Part shown: piece by piece, positions 1 to 7,782 of the stretch | Layout of the letters: each line of letters opens with the position of its first letter | How positions within the stretch are numbered: position 1 is the first letter of the stretch | Origin: Chitinophagaceae bacterium | GTDB lineage: Bacteria; Bacteroidota; Bacteroidia; Chitinophagales; Chitinophagaceae | NCBI GenBank assembly: GCA_003168265.1 | Contig: PMSV01000023.1 | Span: forward strand, 649,205-713,204 | DNA length: 64,000 nt | Reading direction: 5' to 3' | Position numbers and translations under genes: made by a program | Notes under the pieces: model-generated | Told to the model about the DNA's origin: nothing | The model's database searches: none | The model's input: the letters and a program-made list of their open reading frames with translations, nothing else

Positions 1-117
1 ACGTTTCGGCTATCCGCCAAATACTGTCAGGCATAAATTTTAAGGCTGCCATTTTCGATCTTTGCTCTTTGCAGAATGCTGAAATAACACGTACTTTATA
101 CATTCATTTATCTGCAT

Positions 118-549
118 ATGCGAAAAATATTCAGTATACTCCTGGCGGGGTTTTGCTTTTTGTCCGTTCATGCACAGCAGCAGTCATTTCATTCGAATCT
201 TAAACATCATGTCGTGATGGAATTGACTGGCAGCGATACCCTAATTTGGAAAGGGGCTATCAATAATATCAGGCATCTTAAGGAAGAATGGGGAGAGAAT
301 GTAGAAATTGAGCTTGTGGCGCATGGGCCGGGAATTAGCTTTCTTCAAAAGGACAAAACCACACAATTGAGCGCAATGGAGGAATTAAGAAAATCCGGGG
401 TCGTATTTGCTGCCTGTAATAATTCAATGAAGGCCAGAAATATCAGTCTGGCTGATTTGGTTTCACAGGCGACCGTGGTCCCCTCCGGTGTAGCGGAAAT
501 TGTTACCAAACAGGAACAGGGCTGGAGCTATCTCAAAACGAGTTTCTGA
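118..549 (+). CDS. exported DsrE/DsrF-like protein
   Basis: The 143-residue product starts with a signal peptide (about residues 1-19, ending VHAQ) followed by a small alpha/beta domain of the DsrE/DsrF/TusD-like type. The typical family pattern is visible: hydrophobic strand (HHVVMELTG), IELVAHG, then VVFAACNNSMKA with a Cys near residue 100, and a C-terminal VPSGVAEIV segment. DsrE-like proteins belong to sulfur-relay systems, but exported single-domain versions in Bacteroidota have no established role. The stop overlaps the start of the next gene by one base (TGATG), so the two are translationally coupled and probably act together. Family assignment is fairly sure, function is not. Confidence 0.8.
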   Translation: MRKIFSILLAGFCFLSVHAQQQSFHSNLKHHVVMELTGSDTLIWKGAINNIRHLKEEWGENVEIELVAHGPGISFLQKDKTTQLSAMEELRKSGVVFAACNNSMKARNISLADLVSQATVVPSGVAEIVTKQEQGWSYLKTSF

Positions 550-899
550 TGCATCGGGTAGTCATTCAATTGAGCAATGGGGATGATAGTCTCATCAGAA
601 GTACCGGCTCACAGATCCAAAACCTTTTCAATGCATTCGAGGGGCAGGTGCAGATCGAACTGGTCTGTCATGGGATCAGCCTGCCAATCCTGTTGAAGAA
701 GGAAAACCATTTGGGGGATTTGCTGGAGAAATTGATAGCAGACTTCCACGTTAAGATCCTGGCCTGTGAGAACATGCTGAAAGCCAACGGCAAGTCTGAA
801 GCCGATCTTTTCAAAGGCATTCGTCTGGTTCCCTCCGGGGTTGCATGGATCGTGAGCCGGCAGGAGGAGGGCTGGTCCTATATCAGAGCCGCTTATTAA
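549..899 (+). CDS. DsrE/DsrF-like protein, second copy
   Basis: This 116-residue protein is a paralogue of the preceding gene: VVIQLSNGDDSL, IELVCHGISLPIL, VKILACENMLKANG and VPSGVAWIVSRQEEGWSYI align block by block with it. It has no signal peptide, so it should stay in the cytoplasm while its twin is exported. The Cys of LACENM (about residue 73) is in the position of the reactive Cys of DsrE-like proteins. Start and stop of the pair share one base (TGATG). A role in persulfide handling is only an inference from the fold. Confidence 0.78.
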   Translation: MHRVVIQLSNGDDSLIRSTGSQIQNLFNAFEGQVQIELVCHGISLPILLKKENHLGDLLEKLIADFHVKILACENMLKANGKSEADLFKGIRLVPSGVAWIVSRQEEGWSYIRAAY

Positions 900-994
900 T
901 TGCCTTAAAAGCCCTATCCCACAAATTAATTTTCTTCCGGGTATTGTAACCTTTCCCATTTTTTCTGGTATTCAATAGAGACAATTTTAACAGC

Positions 995-1534
995 GTGCAG
1001 GAAATTCCAGACGAAACCCTGATGCTAAGGGTGAAAGAAGGTGATATTTCTGCCATGGCCGGGCTTTTTGAACGGTACCATGGAAGGGTCTATCATTTTT
1101 TCTGTAAGCTGAGTATGGACCAGGGGGCCAGTGAGGATTTGACCCAGCAGGCCTTCTACCGGATGATCCGCTACAAGTCGTCTTTTAATCAAAAGGAGGG
1201 CAGTTTCAAGTCCTGGATGTATAAGATTGCCAGAAACATCCACTTTGATTGGCTGCAGAAAAAGAAGAAGGAGGGAAAGTTAGAAAGCCTTGCAGAATCA
1301 CAGCAGGCGCTGTCTGCCCGGCAGGCCCATGAAGCTGAAATTGAAAGAAAATCACTGCATGAGGCCCTTCAAAAGCTGAAACCGGAACAAAGAGAATTGA
1401 TCCTTTTAAGCCGTTTCGAGGGATTGCAGTACAGGGAGATTTCACGGATCAATGGCAAGTCGGTGATGGCTATCAAGGTCCAGATTCACCGGGCCATCCG
1501 GCAACTAAAGGATTTTTATTTTAACAAGGAATAA
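995..1534 (+). CDS. ECF RNA polymerase sigma factor
   Basis: A 179-residue sigma-70 family protein of the ECF group. Region 2 spans about residues 10-80 (LFERYHGRVYHFFCKL, then FKSWMYKIARNIHFDWLQKK) and region 4 about 115-172 (LQKLKPEQRELILLSRFEG, YREISRINGKSVMAIKVQI, the HTH). No in-frame ATG lies upstream; the reading starts with GTG (GTG-CAG-GAA). It lies 9 bp before a zinc-finger anti-sigma gene and leads a four-gene operon with two DUF4097-like proteins, the usual arrangement for an autoregulated envelope-response module. Confidence 0.92.
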   Translation: MQEIPDETLMLRVKEGDISAMAGLFERYHGRVYHFFCKLSMDQGASEDLTQQAFYRMIRYKSSFNQKEGSFKSWMYKIARNIHFDWLQKKKKEGKLESLAESQQALSARQAHEAEIERKSLHEALQKLKPEQRELILLSRFEGLQYREISRINGKSVMAIKVQIHRAIRQLKDFYFNKE

Positions 1535-1543
1535 TTCTGAGCT

Positions 1544-2344
1544 ATGAATTGTGAAGAAGTGCAGGCCCTGCTGCCTGATTATTATGATGACGAGCTGAGC
1601 CCGATCACGCGTTACGGAATCCAGAAGCACCTGAAGGGTTGTGCTGCCTGTTCGAAGGAACTGGAAGAGATCAGCCTGCTTTTTGTAAAAATGGCGGCTA
1701 GCCCGATTGAAATTCCACCGGAGTCGGTCAAAGAAGGATTTTACCAGATGTTGGAAGCGGAGATGAAAAAGGAAGAGAAAAAAAGAGCTTCATGGATGGG
1801 AAAAATACTTTCGATCAGGGGTTTTTCGGCCTGGTTGCGAATTGCGGCCATATTGGTCATCTTCATAGGTGGTTTTGCCTTAGGCTATTTTCTGCGAAAA
1901 GGATGGGATCAGCACAGCCGGCAAGAGTATAGCGAACTGAAAAAACAGGTGAACGATGTCCAGGAGGTGATTATGTTTAAATTACTGGAACAAGAGTCGG
2001 CGAGCGAGAGGATCTGGGGAGTCAATTATGCAAATGACATGAGCAATCCGGACCAGCGCGTAATTTCAGCGATGTTGAAAACGCTTAACCAGGATAAGAA
2101 CGTGAATGTGAGGCTGGCTTCACTTTATGCGCTTTCGAAATTTTCAGATAGGCCGGAAGTCACGGATTCCCTGGTAGGTTCCCTGTCCAAACAAACAGAA
2201 CCGGTCATACAGATCGTGCTCATTAATATGCTGGCGGATAAAAAGGAGGCCAAGGCAAAAAAGCCCATAGAAGATATTTTATCCGATCAGAAGACGATGA
2301 AGGAAGTCAAGGATATCGCCGCTAAGAAATTAAAATCACTTTAA
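1544..2344 (+). CDS. zinc-finger anti-sigma factor with HEAT-like C-terminus
   Basis: 266 residues. The N-terminus has a zf-HC2/ZAS motif (MNCEEVQALLPDYYDDEL, then HLKGCAAC at about residues 29-36). This motif binds zinc and clamps ECF sigma factors. One transmembrane helix follows at about residues 101-121 (LRIAAILVIFIGGFALGYFL), then a short coiled segment, then a periplasmic alpha-helical part (about 165-266) that reads as HEAT/armadillo-like repeats (NVRLASLYALSKFSDRPEV, PVIQIVLINMLADKKE). It sits 9 bp after the sigma gene and should hold that factor at the membrane. The helical-repeat domain is probably the signal-sensing or protein-interaction part. Confidence 0.88.
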   Translation: MNCEEVQALLPDYYDDELSPITRYGIQKHLKGCAACSKELEEISLLFVKMAASPIEIPPESVKEGFYQMLEAEMKKEEKKRASWMGKILSIRGFSAWLRIAAILVIFIGGFALGYFLRKGWDQHSRQEYSELKKQVNDVQEVIMFKLLEQESASERIWGVNYANDMSNPDQRVISAMLKTLNQDKNVNVRLASLYALSKFSDRPEVTDSLVGSLSKQTEPVIQIVLINMLADKKEAKAKKPIEDILSDQKTMKEVKDIAAKKLKSL

Positions 2345-2352
2345 TAATTGTT

Positions 2353-3135
2353 ATGAATACAAAGATCATCAGCATGGGGGCGCTTCTGTTTTTGGTGAAC
2401 GGCTCCCGCCTGCCGGCGCAGGAATACCATACTACCGTTCAGGATCCCAAAGCAACTACCCTGATCCTTGAGAATTTCGGAGATGAATTGCCGATCGAAG
2501 GTTATGCCGGCAATGACATCTTAGTAACCGTTGTTTCCAATAGCCTCAAGGAAACGCCGGAAAGGGCCAAAGGGCTAAAGGCCGTTTACCCAGCCGGAAC
2601 AGATAACACAGGGATTGCCATCGAGGCCATAAAGGATGGCAATACGGTCAAATTAGTTTGCCTGAATGCTTTTTTTAAACACGATATGAAGTATAAATTA
2701 AAAGTGCCTGAGAATATCGCACTGAGGATACATACCGGTTGTGAATATCATACCATGGTGGAGATAGAAGATATTAAAAATGAGATCGATGTTGAAGTTT
2801 GCAAATCAATCAAACTGAAAAATGTGAGCGGGCCCCTGGTCCTTTCGTCTATAAATGGGGAAATCAGCGTTGTTTTCACTGAACTCAGCTCCAAACCTAT
2901 CTCGATTGCCGATATCAATGGAGAGGTAGATGTCACTCTTCCCTCCAAATCCGCCATCAACCTCGAAATGGAAAATTTTCACGGGGGAATGTATACGGAT
3001 TTTGATGTTGTAAAGGACAAAAAGGACGATATGAAACAGGTCGGAGGAAATAAACTCATGTCTAAAATCAATGGCGGTGGCACCGATCTGAAGATCACCA
3101 ATATCAACGGGAATATCTATCTGCGGAAGGGGTAA
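2353..3135 (+). CDS. exported DUF4097-like beta-helical protein
   Basis: 260 residues with an N-terminal signal peptide (to about residue 22, LPAQ). The rest is made of short beta-strand repeats typical of DUF4097/putative-adhesin proteins (LILENFGDELPIEGY near the start; EIEDIKNEIDVEV, IKLKNVSGPLVLSSINGEISV, ISIADINGEVDVTLP, then the end motif LKITNINGNIYLRKG). Such proteins are exported or surface associated and often sit beside ECF/anti-sigma pairs; their biochemical role is unknown. It lies 8 bp after the anti-sigma gene, so the two are co-transcribed. The end motif NGNIYLRKG recurs almost exactly in the next gene. Confidence 0.8.
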   Translation: MNTKIISMGALLFLVNGSRLPAQEYHTTVQDPKATTLILENFGDELPIEGYAGNDILVTVVSNSLKETPERAKGLKAVYPAGTDNTGIAIEAIKDGNTVKLVCLNAFFKHDMKYKLKVPENIALRIHTGCEYHTMVEIEDIKNEIDVEVCKSIKLKNVSGPLVLSSINGEISVVFTELSSKPISIADINGEVDVTLPSKSAINLEMENFHGGMYTDFDVVKDKKDDMKQVGGNKLMSKINGGGTDLKITNINGNIYLRKG

Positions 3136-3155
3136 GGAAAATTAAATCTAGCAAT

Positions 3156-3815
3156 ATGAAGAAGATCATTTGCATGCTATTCTGCTGCGCGCTTGCGGGG
3201 AGTTCATTTGCCCAAAAAATCATCGAAAAGAGGCTGGATTTTTCCGGTAAGAAATTGCTGGTCATGAATTTTGAGATCGCAGATTCTATCCGGATCATCG
3301 GCTGGGATAAGGAAGAAGTTTATGTAAAGGGCTCGGTCAATGTCAATAACAATAAGGATAACGATGCCTATGATGTGAAATTTGATGAGTCAGGTTCCGA
3401 TATTTCTATTCATTCACATCTGGATGACAATGAAATAAAAAGCAGGAAGAACGATACCTGCGATTGCTGCTGCAATTACCATGTAAGGGTTTATTTCGAT
3501 GTCTATGTCCCATCGAGGGCGGAATTTACGGTAGAAACGATCAACGGAAATGTGACTATTTCCGGAAAAAATGCTTTGATGAAGGCGCATACCATCAGCG
3601 GTTTTATCGACCTGAGCCTGGCAGCAGATGCAAAGGCAGGACTGAGCATGCATACGATAACGGGAAGAATGTTCAGCAGTTTTGAATTGCCCCAGGATAA
3701 GGATATGCGGCATGTCGGTGGGGATAAGGTGAATGCCATGCTCAATGGCGGGGGAGACCGTTCCATCGAACTCGAAACCATCAGCGGGGATATTTTCCTG
3801 AGGAAGGGTTCCTAA
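3156..3815 (+). CDS. exported DUF4097-like beta-helical protein, paralogue
   Basis: 219 residues with a signal peptide (about 1-19, ending SSFAQ). The same DUF4097-like repeat architecture as the preceding gene is seen, including FTVETINGNVTISGKN, AHTISGFIDLSL and the end motif LETISGDIFLRKGS. A Cys-rich stretch (NDTCDCCCNYH, about residues 102-112) is unusual for the family and could form disulfides or bind metal. It is the last gene of the sigma/anti-sigma operon (20 bp gap) and is followed by a terminator hairpin. Confidence 0.8.
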   Translation: MKKIICMLFCCALAGSSFAQKIIEKRLDFSGKKLLVMNFEIADSIRIIGWDKEEVYVKGSVNVNNNKDNDAYDVKFDESGSDISIHSHLDDNEIKSRKNDTCDCCCNYHVRVYFDVYVPSRAEFTVETINGNVTISGKNALMKAHTISGFIDLSLAADAKAGLSMHTITGRMFSSFELPQDKDMRHVGGDKVNAMLNGGGDRSIELETISGDIFLRKGS

Positions 3816-3848
3816 GGGAAAAACAGGTCTTCCTATGGAAAATTTAAG

Positions 3849-3883
3849 CGTTTTTGGGCAGGGCTCAAAAACGTCCTATTTTT
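3849..3883 (+). terminator. Rho-independent terminator after the ECF operon
   Basis: An 8-bp arm CGTTTTTG (3849-3856) pairs with CAAAAACG (3866-3873) across a 9-nt loop and is followed by TATTTTT. It lies 34 bp after the last gene of the sigma/anti-sigma operon. The stem is A/T-rich, so strength is uncertain. Confidence 0.5.
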
Positions 3884-3924
3884 AGACTGACTTACTCAAT
3901 TCGCTAACGATTAAAACTACTTCT

Positions 3925-4437
3925 ATGGCAAAGTCAGCTAAGAAGGCCGTTAAAAAGGCTGCCAAAAAATCTCTAAGAAAAATTGAAAGGAAAGCTGCTT
4001 CCAGGGCAGCTAAAAAAACAGCAAAAAAAGCGGTCAAAAAAGCCGTTAAGAAAGTTTCCCGCAAAGCCAAAGCAAAGCCAGTTGCAAGACCCGGTAAAAG
4101 ATTCCTGGTCATCTATCATGTACCGATGGATGAAAGAACCTTGAATATGGATAGGACACCGGAAGATCATGCTGAGGGTCTTGCTATTTGGAAGGCCTGG
4201 GCGCAAAGATGCGGGGAAAGGCTGCTAGATTTAGGTGCTCCTCTGGCAAACGGAAAAAGCATTGCTTCCGGAGGTAGTGCCGAACCGAGTGAAAAAGAGG
4301 TTGCCGGATTTTCCCTGCTGCTGGCAGAGGATTGGGACGAAGTGCTGAGCATGCTTGAAGGGCATCCTCATATATCGGGCTGGCATCCGGAAGCCACTAT
4401 CGAAGTGCATGAAACGATGATGATGCCGGGGCTATAG
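3925..4437 (+). CDS. YCII-like protein with histone-H1-like Lys/Ala tail
   Basis: 170 residues in two parts. Residues 1-56 are almost only Lys, Ala, Arg and Ser in AKKAVKK-type repeats, like histone H1 C-terminal tails and bacterial H1-like DNA-binding proteins. Residues 58-170 (RFLVIYHVPMDERT, then LAIWKAWAQRCGERLLDLGAPL, then ISGWHPEATIEVHE) form a YCII-related alpha/beta domain. YCII proteins are small ferredoxin-like-fold enzymes or binding proteins, usually without such a tail. The tail suggests nucleic-acid binding. The gene stands alone. The ATG is preceded by an AT-rich leader without a clear ribosome site. Confidence 0.78.
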   Translation: MAKSAKKAVKKAAKKSLRKIERKAASRAAKKTAKKAVKKAVKKVSRKAKAKPVARPGKRFLVIYHVPMDERTLNMDRTPEDHAEGLAIWKAWAQRCGERLLDLGAPLANGKSIASGGSAEPSEKEVAGFSLLLAEDWDEVLSMLEGHPHISGWHPEATIEVHETMMMPGL

Positions 4438-4553
4438 GTTTTTTCCAATCCAACAATTGATCGAAATGAGACCAGGTTAGAATCCTGATTTAACCCGGGC
4501 AGGTTCTTATTTTACTAAAACCAATACTTGCAAATACTTTCTTACTATTGTTT

Positions 4554-5666
4554 ATGAGAAATGATGCATTGATTACAAAGCCCCATTACGCGATACTTGA
4601 CGGACTCCGGGGGGTGGCTTCTGTTCTGGTAATTGCCTTTCACCTTTTCGAAGCTCATTCAACCAACCATTTTGATCAGATCCTGAATCACGGCTATCTC
4701 GCAGTGGATTTCTTTTTCATGCTTTCGGGATTTGTAATCGGATATGCCTATGATGACCGATGGAAAAAAATGAGCGTAACAGATTTTTTTAAGATCCGGC
4801 TTGTGCGTTTACAGCCCCTTGTCGTTTTGGGCATGGTAATCGGAGCGATTTGTTTTTATTTCCAGGATTCGGTAATGTGGCCAGGGATTCACAATGTGCC
4901 TGTGTGGAAAATGCTGCTGATCATGCTGATCGGAATGACACTAATCCCTCTTCCCGTTTCAATGGATATACGGGGCTGGCAGGAAATGCATCCTTTGAAC
5001 GGACCCGGATGGTCCCTTTTCTTTGAGTATGTTGCCAATATTCTCTATGCGATTGTAGTGAGACGTTTTTCGAAATTCATGTTGTTTGTGTTGGCCCTGG
5101 TTTCGGGAGCGGCCCTGGTTCATTTGGCAGTCAATAGCAAGTCGGGTGATATTATCGGCGGATGGTCCCTTGATCCCGAACAACTCCGGATCGGCTTTAC
5201 GCGTGTCATGTATCCTTTTTTTACCGGCCTCCTACTTTATAAAATTGTCAGACTGCGATTTATTGGCAATGGATTTTTTTGGAGCAGTCTTTTACTGCTG
5301 ATCGTTTTATGCATGCCCAGGGTTGGGGGACAGGCCGGTCTTTGGAAAAACGGACTTTATGATTCCCTATCCGTGATCCTGGTATTTCCTCTGGTGGTAT
5401 ATATCGGCGCCTGCGGCCAGGTGAAAGGCAGGGTAGAGAATTCGATCTGCAAATTCCTGGGGGAAATTTCATATCCTCTTTACATTTCCCATTATCCGAT
5501 CAATTATATCTATACGGGCTGGGTTAGCGATCATCACCCGGGACTATCGACTGCCTTTCCCGTAGCCGCAATCTGTTTTGTTTCGAGCATTGCATTGGCC
5601 TATGCCAGCCTGAAACTATTTGATGAGCCGGTGAGGAAATGGCTGAAGAAAAAAGTGCTGGTCTGA
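4554..5666 (+). CDS. acyltransferase family 3 membrane protein
   Basis: About 370 residues, an integral membrane O-acyltransferase of the acyltransferase-3 (OafA/NodX) family. The N-terminal signature is clear: LDGLRGVASVLVIAFHLFE (with the family His) and VDFFFMLSGFVIGYAYD. About ten hydrophobic helices follow, and the C-terminus is short and basic. These enzymes move acetyl or other acyl groups onto sugars of surface glycans or antibiotics; the substrate cannot be read here. The ATG at 4554 is preferred to an in-frame TTG two codons upstream. It converges with the antiporter gene, 21 bp away. Confidence 0.88.
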   Translation: MRNDALITKPHYAILDGLRGVASVLVIAFHLFEAHSTNHFDQILNHGYLAVDFFFMLSGFVIGYAYDDRWKKMSVTDFFKIRLVRLQPLVVLGMVIGAICFYFQDSVMWPGIHNVPVWKMLLIMLIGMTLIPLPVSMDIRGWQEMHPLNGPGWSLFFEYVANILYAIVVRRFSKFMLFVLALVSGAALVHLAVNSKSGDIIGGWSLDPEQLRIGFTRVMYPFFTGLLLYKIVRLRFIGNGFFWSSLLLLIVLCMPRVGGQAGLWKNGLYDSLSVILVFPLVVYIGACGQVKGRVENSICKFLGEISYPLYISHYPINYIYTGWVSDHHPGLSTAFPVAAICFVSSIALAYASLKLFDEPVRKWLKKKVLV

Positions 5667-5682
5667 TTTGGAAAGGAGAATC

Positions 5683-5702
5683 CCCGGTCATTCATGACCG
5701 GG
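5683..5702. terminator. perfect hairpin between convergent genes
   Basis: CCCGGTCA pairs with TGACCGGG around a TTCA loop. It covers the last codons of the antiporter gene and lies 17 bp after the acyltransferase stop. No T-run follows on either strand, so it may be a weak bidirectional terminator or only an RNA-stability element. Confidence 0.35.
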
Positions 5703-7061
5703 CCTTAGCAGCCAATTTAATATGGGTCCGGTCATACAGGTCGTCAGCAACGCCATCAATACCAAGGCTGTAAATATCTGTTGGGAAATGATACCCAGGT
5801 CATAACCGATATTTAGGACTACAAGCTCCATCAATCCTCTCGTATTGAGCAGGGCGCCCAGAACCAGACTGTCTTTGGAGTTTTCCCCAACCAATCTTGA
5901 AGCAATGAAAGTGCCTCCTAATTTTCCGACTATTGCTGCGATCAGAATCAAGAGGAAGATAAGCCAGGAATGAGAGGAGGATAACAAACCTATTTGAGTT
6001 CGTAGCCCGGAAAAGGCAAAGAAAAGCGGCAGTAAAAGGGTGACGGATACATATTCAGTTTTTTCGATTAGCGCCAGTCTGAAGATTTTTTTCGAAGGGG
6101 CCAATGCCCCTGCTATAAATGCTCCGAAGAGTGCATGTACGCCGATCAACTCGGTGAAGGCGGCAGAGGCAAGAAGTACACAGAACATTATGGCCAGCAT
6201 ATTTTTGTCCTGGCTTATACGCTCTAAAAAAGGCTTCACTACAAGGAACATGAGAATTATATAAAAAATGGCCATGAAGAGTGGGAAAATAGCCCCAACC
6301 ATCGACCCTGCCTTCGCGATCGATATGACCGCAGCCAGGATGCACCACCCGGTAATATCGCCGAAGGCGGCACAGGCAATAGCAAGATTCCCGATCCTTG
6401 TAAGGCCCAATTTCCTCTCCTTAATGATCCTTGCAAGTACCGGGAAGGCCGTAATGCTCATGGCGACCCCAATGAACAGGCTGAAGGGAAGAAAGCCTGA
6501 ACGAGCATTCCCGTATTCCCTGAATAAAAAATAAGACAGCACCATGCCGAGCATGAAAGGGAAGATGATCCCTGCAATGCTTATACCCAATGCTTTGCCA
6601 GCCCCTGACCTTAATATTCCCAGGTCGAGTTCCATGCCCACAACAAACATAAAGAGTACCAGTCCCAATTGGCTAAGGACCTGTAAGTGGCCGAGAGAAT
6701 CGATAGGAAAAAGAAAGGAGCTGAAGGAAGGAAAAATCAATCCGCATAAAGATGGCCCCAGACATATCCCTGCTATGACTTCACCGATTACGGAGGGCTG
6801 GTGGATCTCTCTGAAAAGAGCCCCGAATATTCTGGACACCAGGATAATGACGATCATTTGCAGCAGGAGTTTAGCAAGAGGGGAATTAATGCCATGAGTC
6901 ATGCTTTCTGAAAACGAATCGAAACCATTGCTGACCCCCTGGTATGTGGTTTTGGTGTTATTGTTGTCGAAAGATCTTCCTGCCATGATGGTCCTGTACA
7001 TGACATAAAGGAGGATCATGCCAGTGAGAAGGAAAAGCAAAAAATTCCTATATCGCTTCAT
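5688..7061 (-). CDS. CPA2-type cation/proton antiporter
   Basis: 457 residues, a monovalent cation:proton antiporter of the CPA2/Kef family. After an extra N-terminal helix ([17 protein letters not shown]) and a Ser/Thr-rich linker, the Na_H_Exchanger domain runs from about residue 60 to the end: [63 protein letters not shown] (the Asp of the ion site) and [22 protein letters not shown]. No RCK/TrkA-N domain is attached. It likely exchanges Na+ or K+ for H+ at the inner membrane for pH and ion balance. The extra first helix resembles that of related Bacteroidota exchangers. Confidence 0.88.
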   Translation of the reverse strand: MKRYRNFLLFLLTGMILLYVMYRTIMAGRSFDNNNTKTTYQGVSNGFDSFSESMTHGINSPLAKLLLQMIVIILVSRIFGALFREIHQPSVIGEVIAGICLGPSLCGLIFPSFSSFLFPIDSLGHLQVLSQLGLVLFMFVVGMELDLGILRSGAGKALGISIAGIIFPFMLGMVLSYFLFREYGNARSGFLPFSLFIGVAMSITAFPVLARIIKERKLGLTRIGNLAIACAAFGDITGWCILAAVISIAKAGSMVGAIFPLFMAIFYIILMFLVVKPFLERISQDKNMLAIMFCVLLASAAFTELIGVHALFGAFIAGALAPSKKIFRLALIEKTEYVSVTLLLPLFFAFSGLRTQIGLLSSSHSWLIFLLILIAAIVGKLGGTFIASRLVGENSKDSLVLGALLNTRGLMELVVLNIGYDLGIISQQIFTALVLMALLTTCMTGPILNWLLRPGHE

Positions 7062-7174
7062 TGGAATGGGGCGCTTGATTTTCAGACACTAAATAAGCCA
7101 ATTTAAGGGTTTTGAAAAAATGAGGGTATGTGCCGTAATTAACAATACTTTCACAAATATAAATCACAACAGCG

Positions 7175-7204
7175 TTGCATTTTTTCAAAAGAGGGGTATT
7201 TTCG
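7175..7204 (+). promoter_or_regulatory. Bacteroidota-type promoter (TTG-N19-TATTTTCG)
   Basis: TTG at 7175-7177 is followed by exactly 19 nt and TATTTTCG (7197-7204), one mismatch from TAnnTTTG. The predicted transcription start (about 7210) coincides with an in-frame GTG of the next gene, which suggests a very short or absent leader. Confidence 0.5.
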
Positions 7205-7209
7205 CGACC

Positions 7210-7572
7210 GTGAAATATAAGGGTCATATCCTGATCAGGAAAATTTTTACGATTTTCCTAATAGGGATCATGCTTTTGATCAATGCGATTCAGTTATTTC
7301 ATACACATCCGATTGACCCGGCTCCCAAGACGATTTTCAATAATACTAAGGTTACCCCGACTTCTCCTTTAATTAGAATACCTGGCAGAACGAAAAGTGA
7401 CCATTGCCCCATATGCGATTTCAGACTTACCCAGGATACAGAAACCACCGCATTTTTTATTGTTCATTCTTCAGCTTCAAATGCGGTTCTACTCAGGACG
7501 GCGCCTCTTCAATTTCATAATCTTCCATTTTATTCTACTAGTTCAGGCAGGGCGCCACCCAGCTTTATTTAA
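7210..7572 (+). CDS. small membrane protein with His and Cys motifs next to a TonB receptor
   Basis: About 120 residues with one N-terminal hydrophobic helix (IRKIFTIFLIGIMLLINAIQLF) followed directly by HTHP. Further on there is HCPICDF, a CxxC metal-binding-like motif, then a Thr/Ser-rich tail. I do not recognise a named family. Similar short His/Cys proteins precede metal-type TonB receptors in Bacteroidota, so a role in metal sensing or handling is inferred. The reading frame can start at ATG 7120 (30 more residues). I prefer the GTG at 7210 because a promoter motif lies inside the longer form and its extra residues are not signal-like. It precedes the receptor by 210 bp. Confidence 0.6.
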   Translation: MKYKGHILIRKIFTIFLIGIMLLINAIQLFHTHPIDPAPKTIFNNTKVTPTSPLIRIPGRTKSDHCPICDFRLTQDTETTAFFIVHSSASNAVLLRTAPLQFHNLPFYSTSSGRAPPSFI

Positions 7573-7782
7573 TTGATTTCTTTGATTGCTTTGCCAAATT
7601 TTCTTTGTGAAACCTGCTGTTAAAGAAACTTGGCTATGTCTTATAAATATTCATTGAAGCGAACAAATCGCCGGACCTGCGTTATTTTCAGAAAGAAGAT
7701 GACTGAAATTAAACATAGGACTGAATTCAACCACAAACTGACTAACCCACATTATTAAACGAGATTAATCATATAACGAGCG

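Noticed and set aside
1..117. Possible tail of an upstream gene at the left edge
   Set aside because: Two frames stop at 36 and 43, but the visible 11-13 codons are too few to judge.
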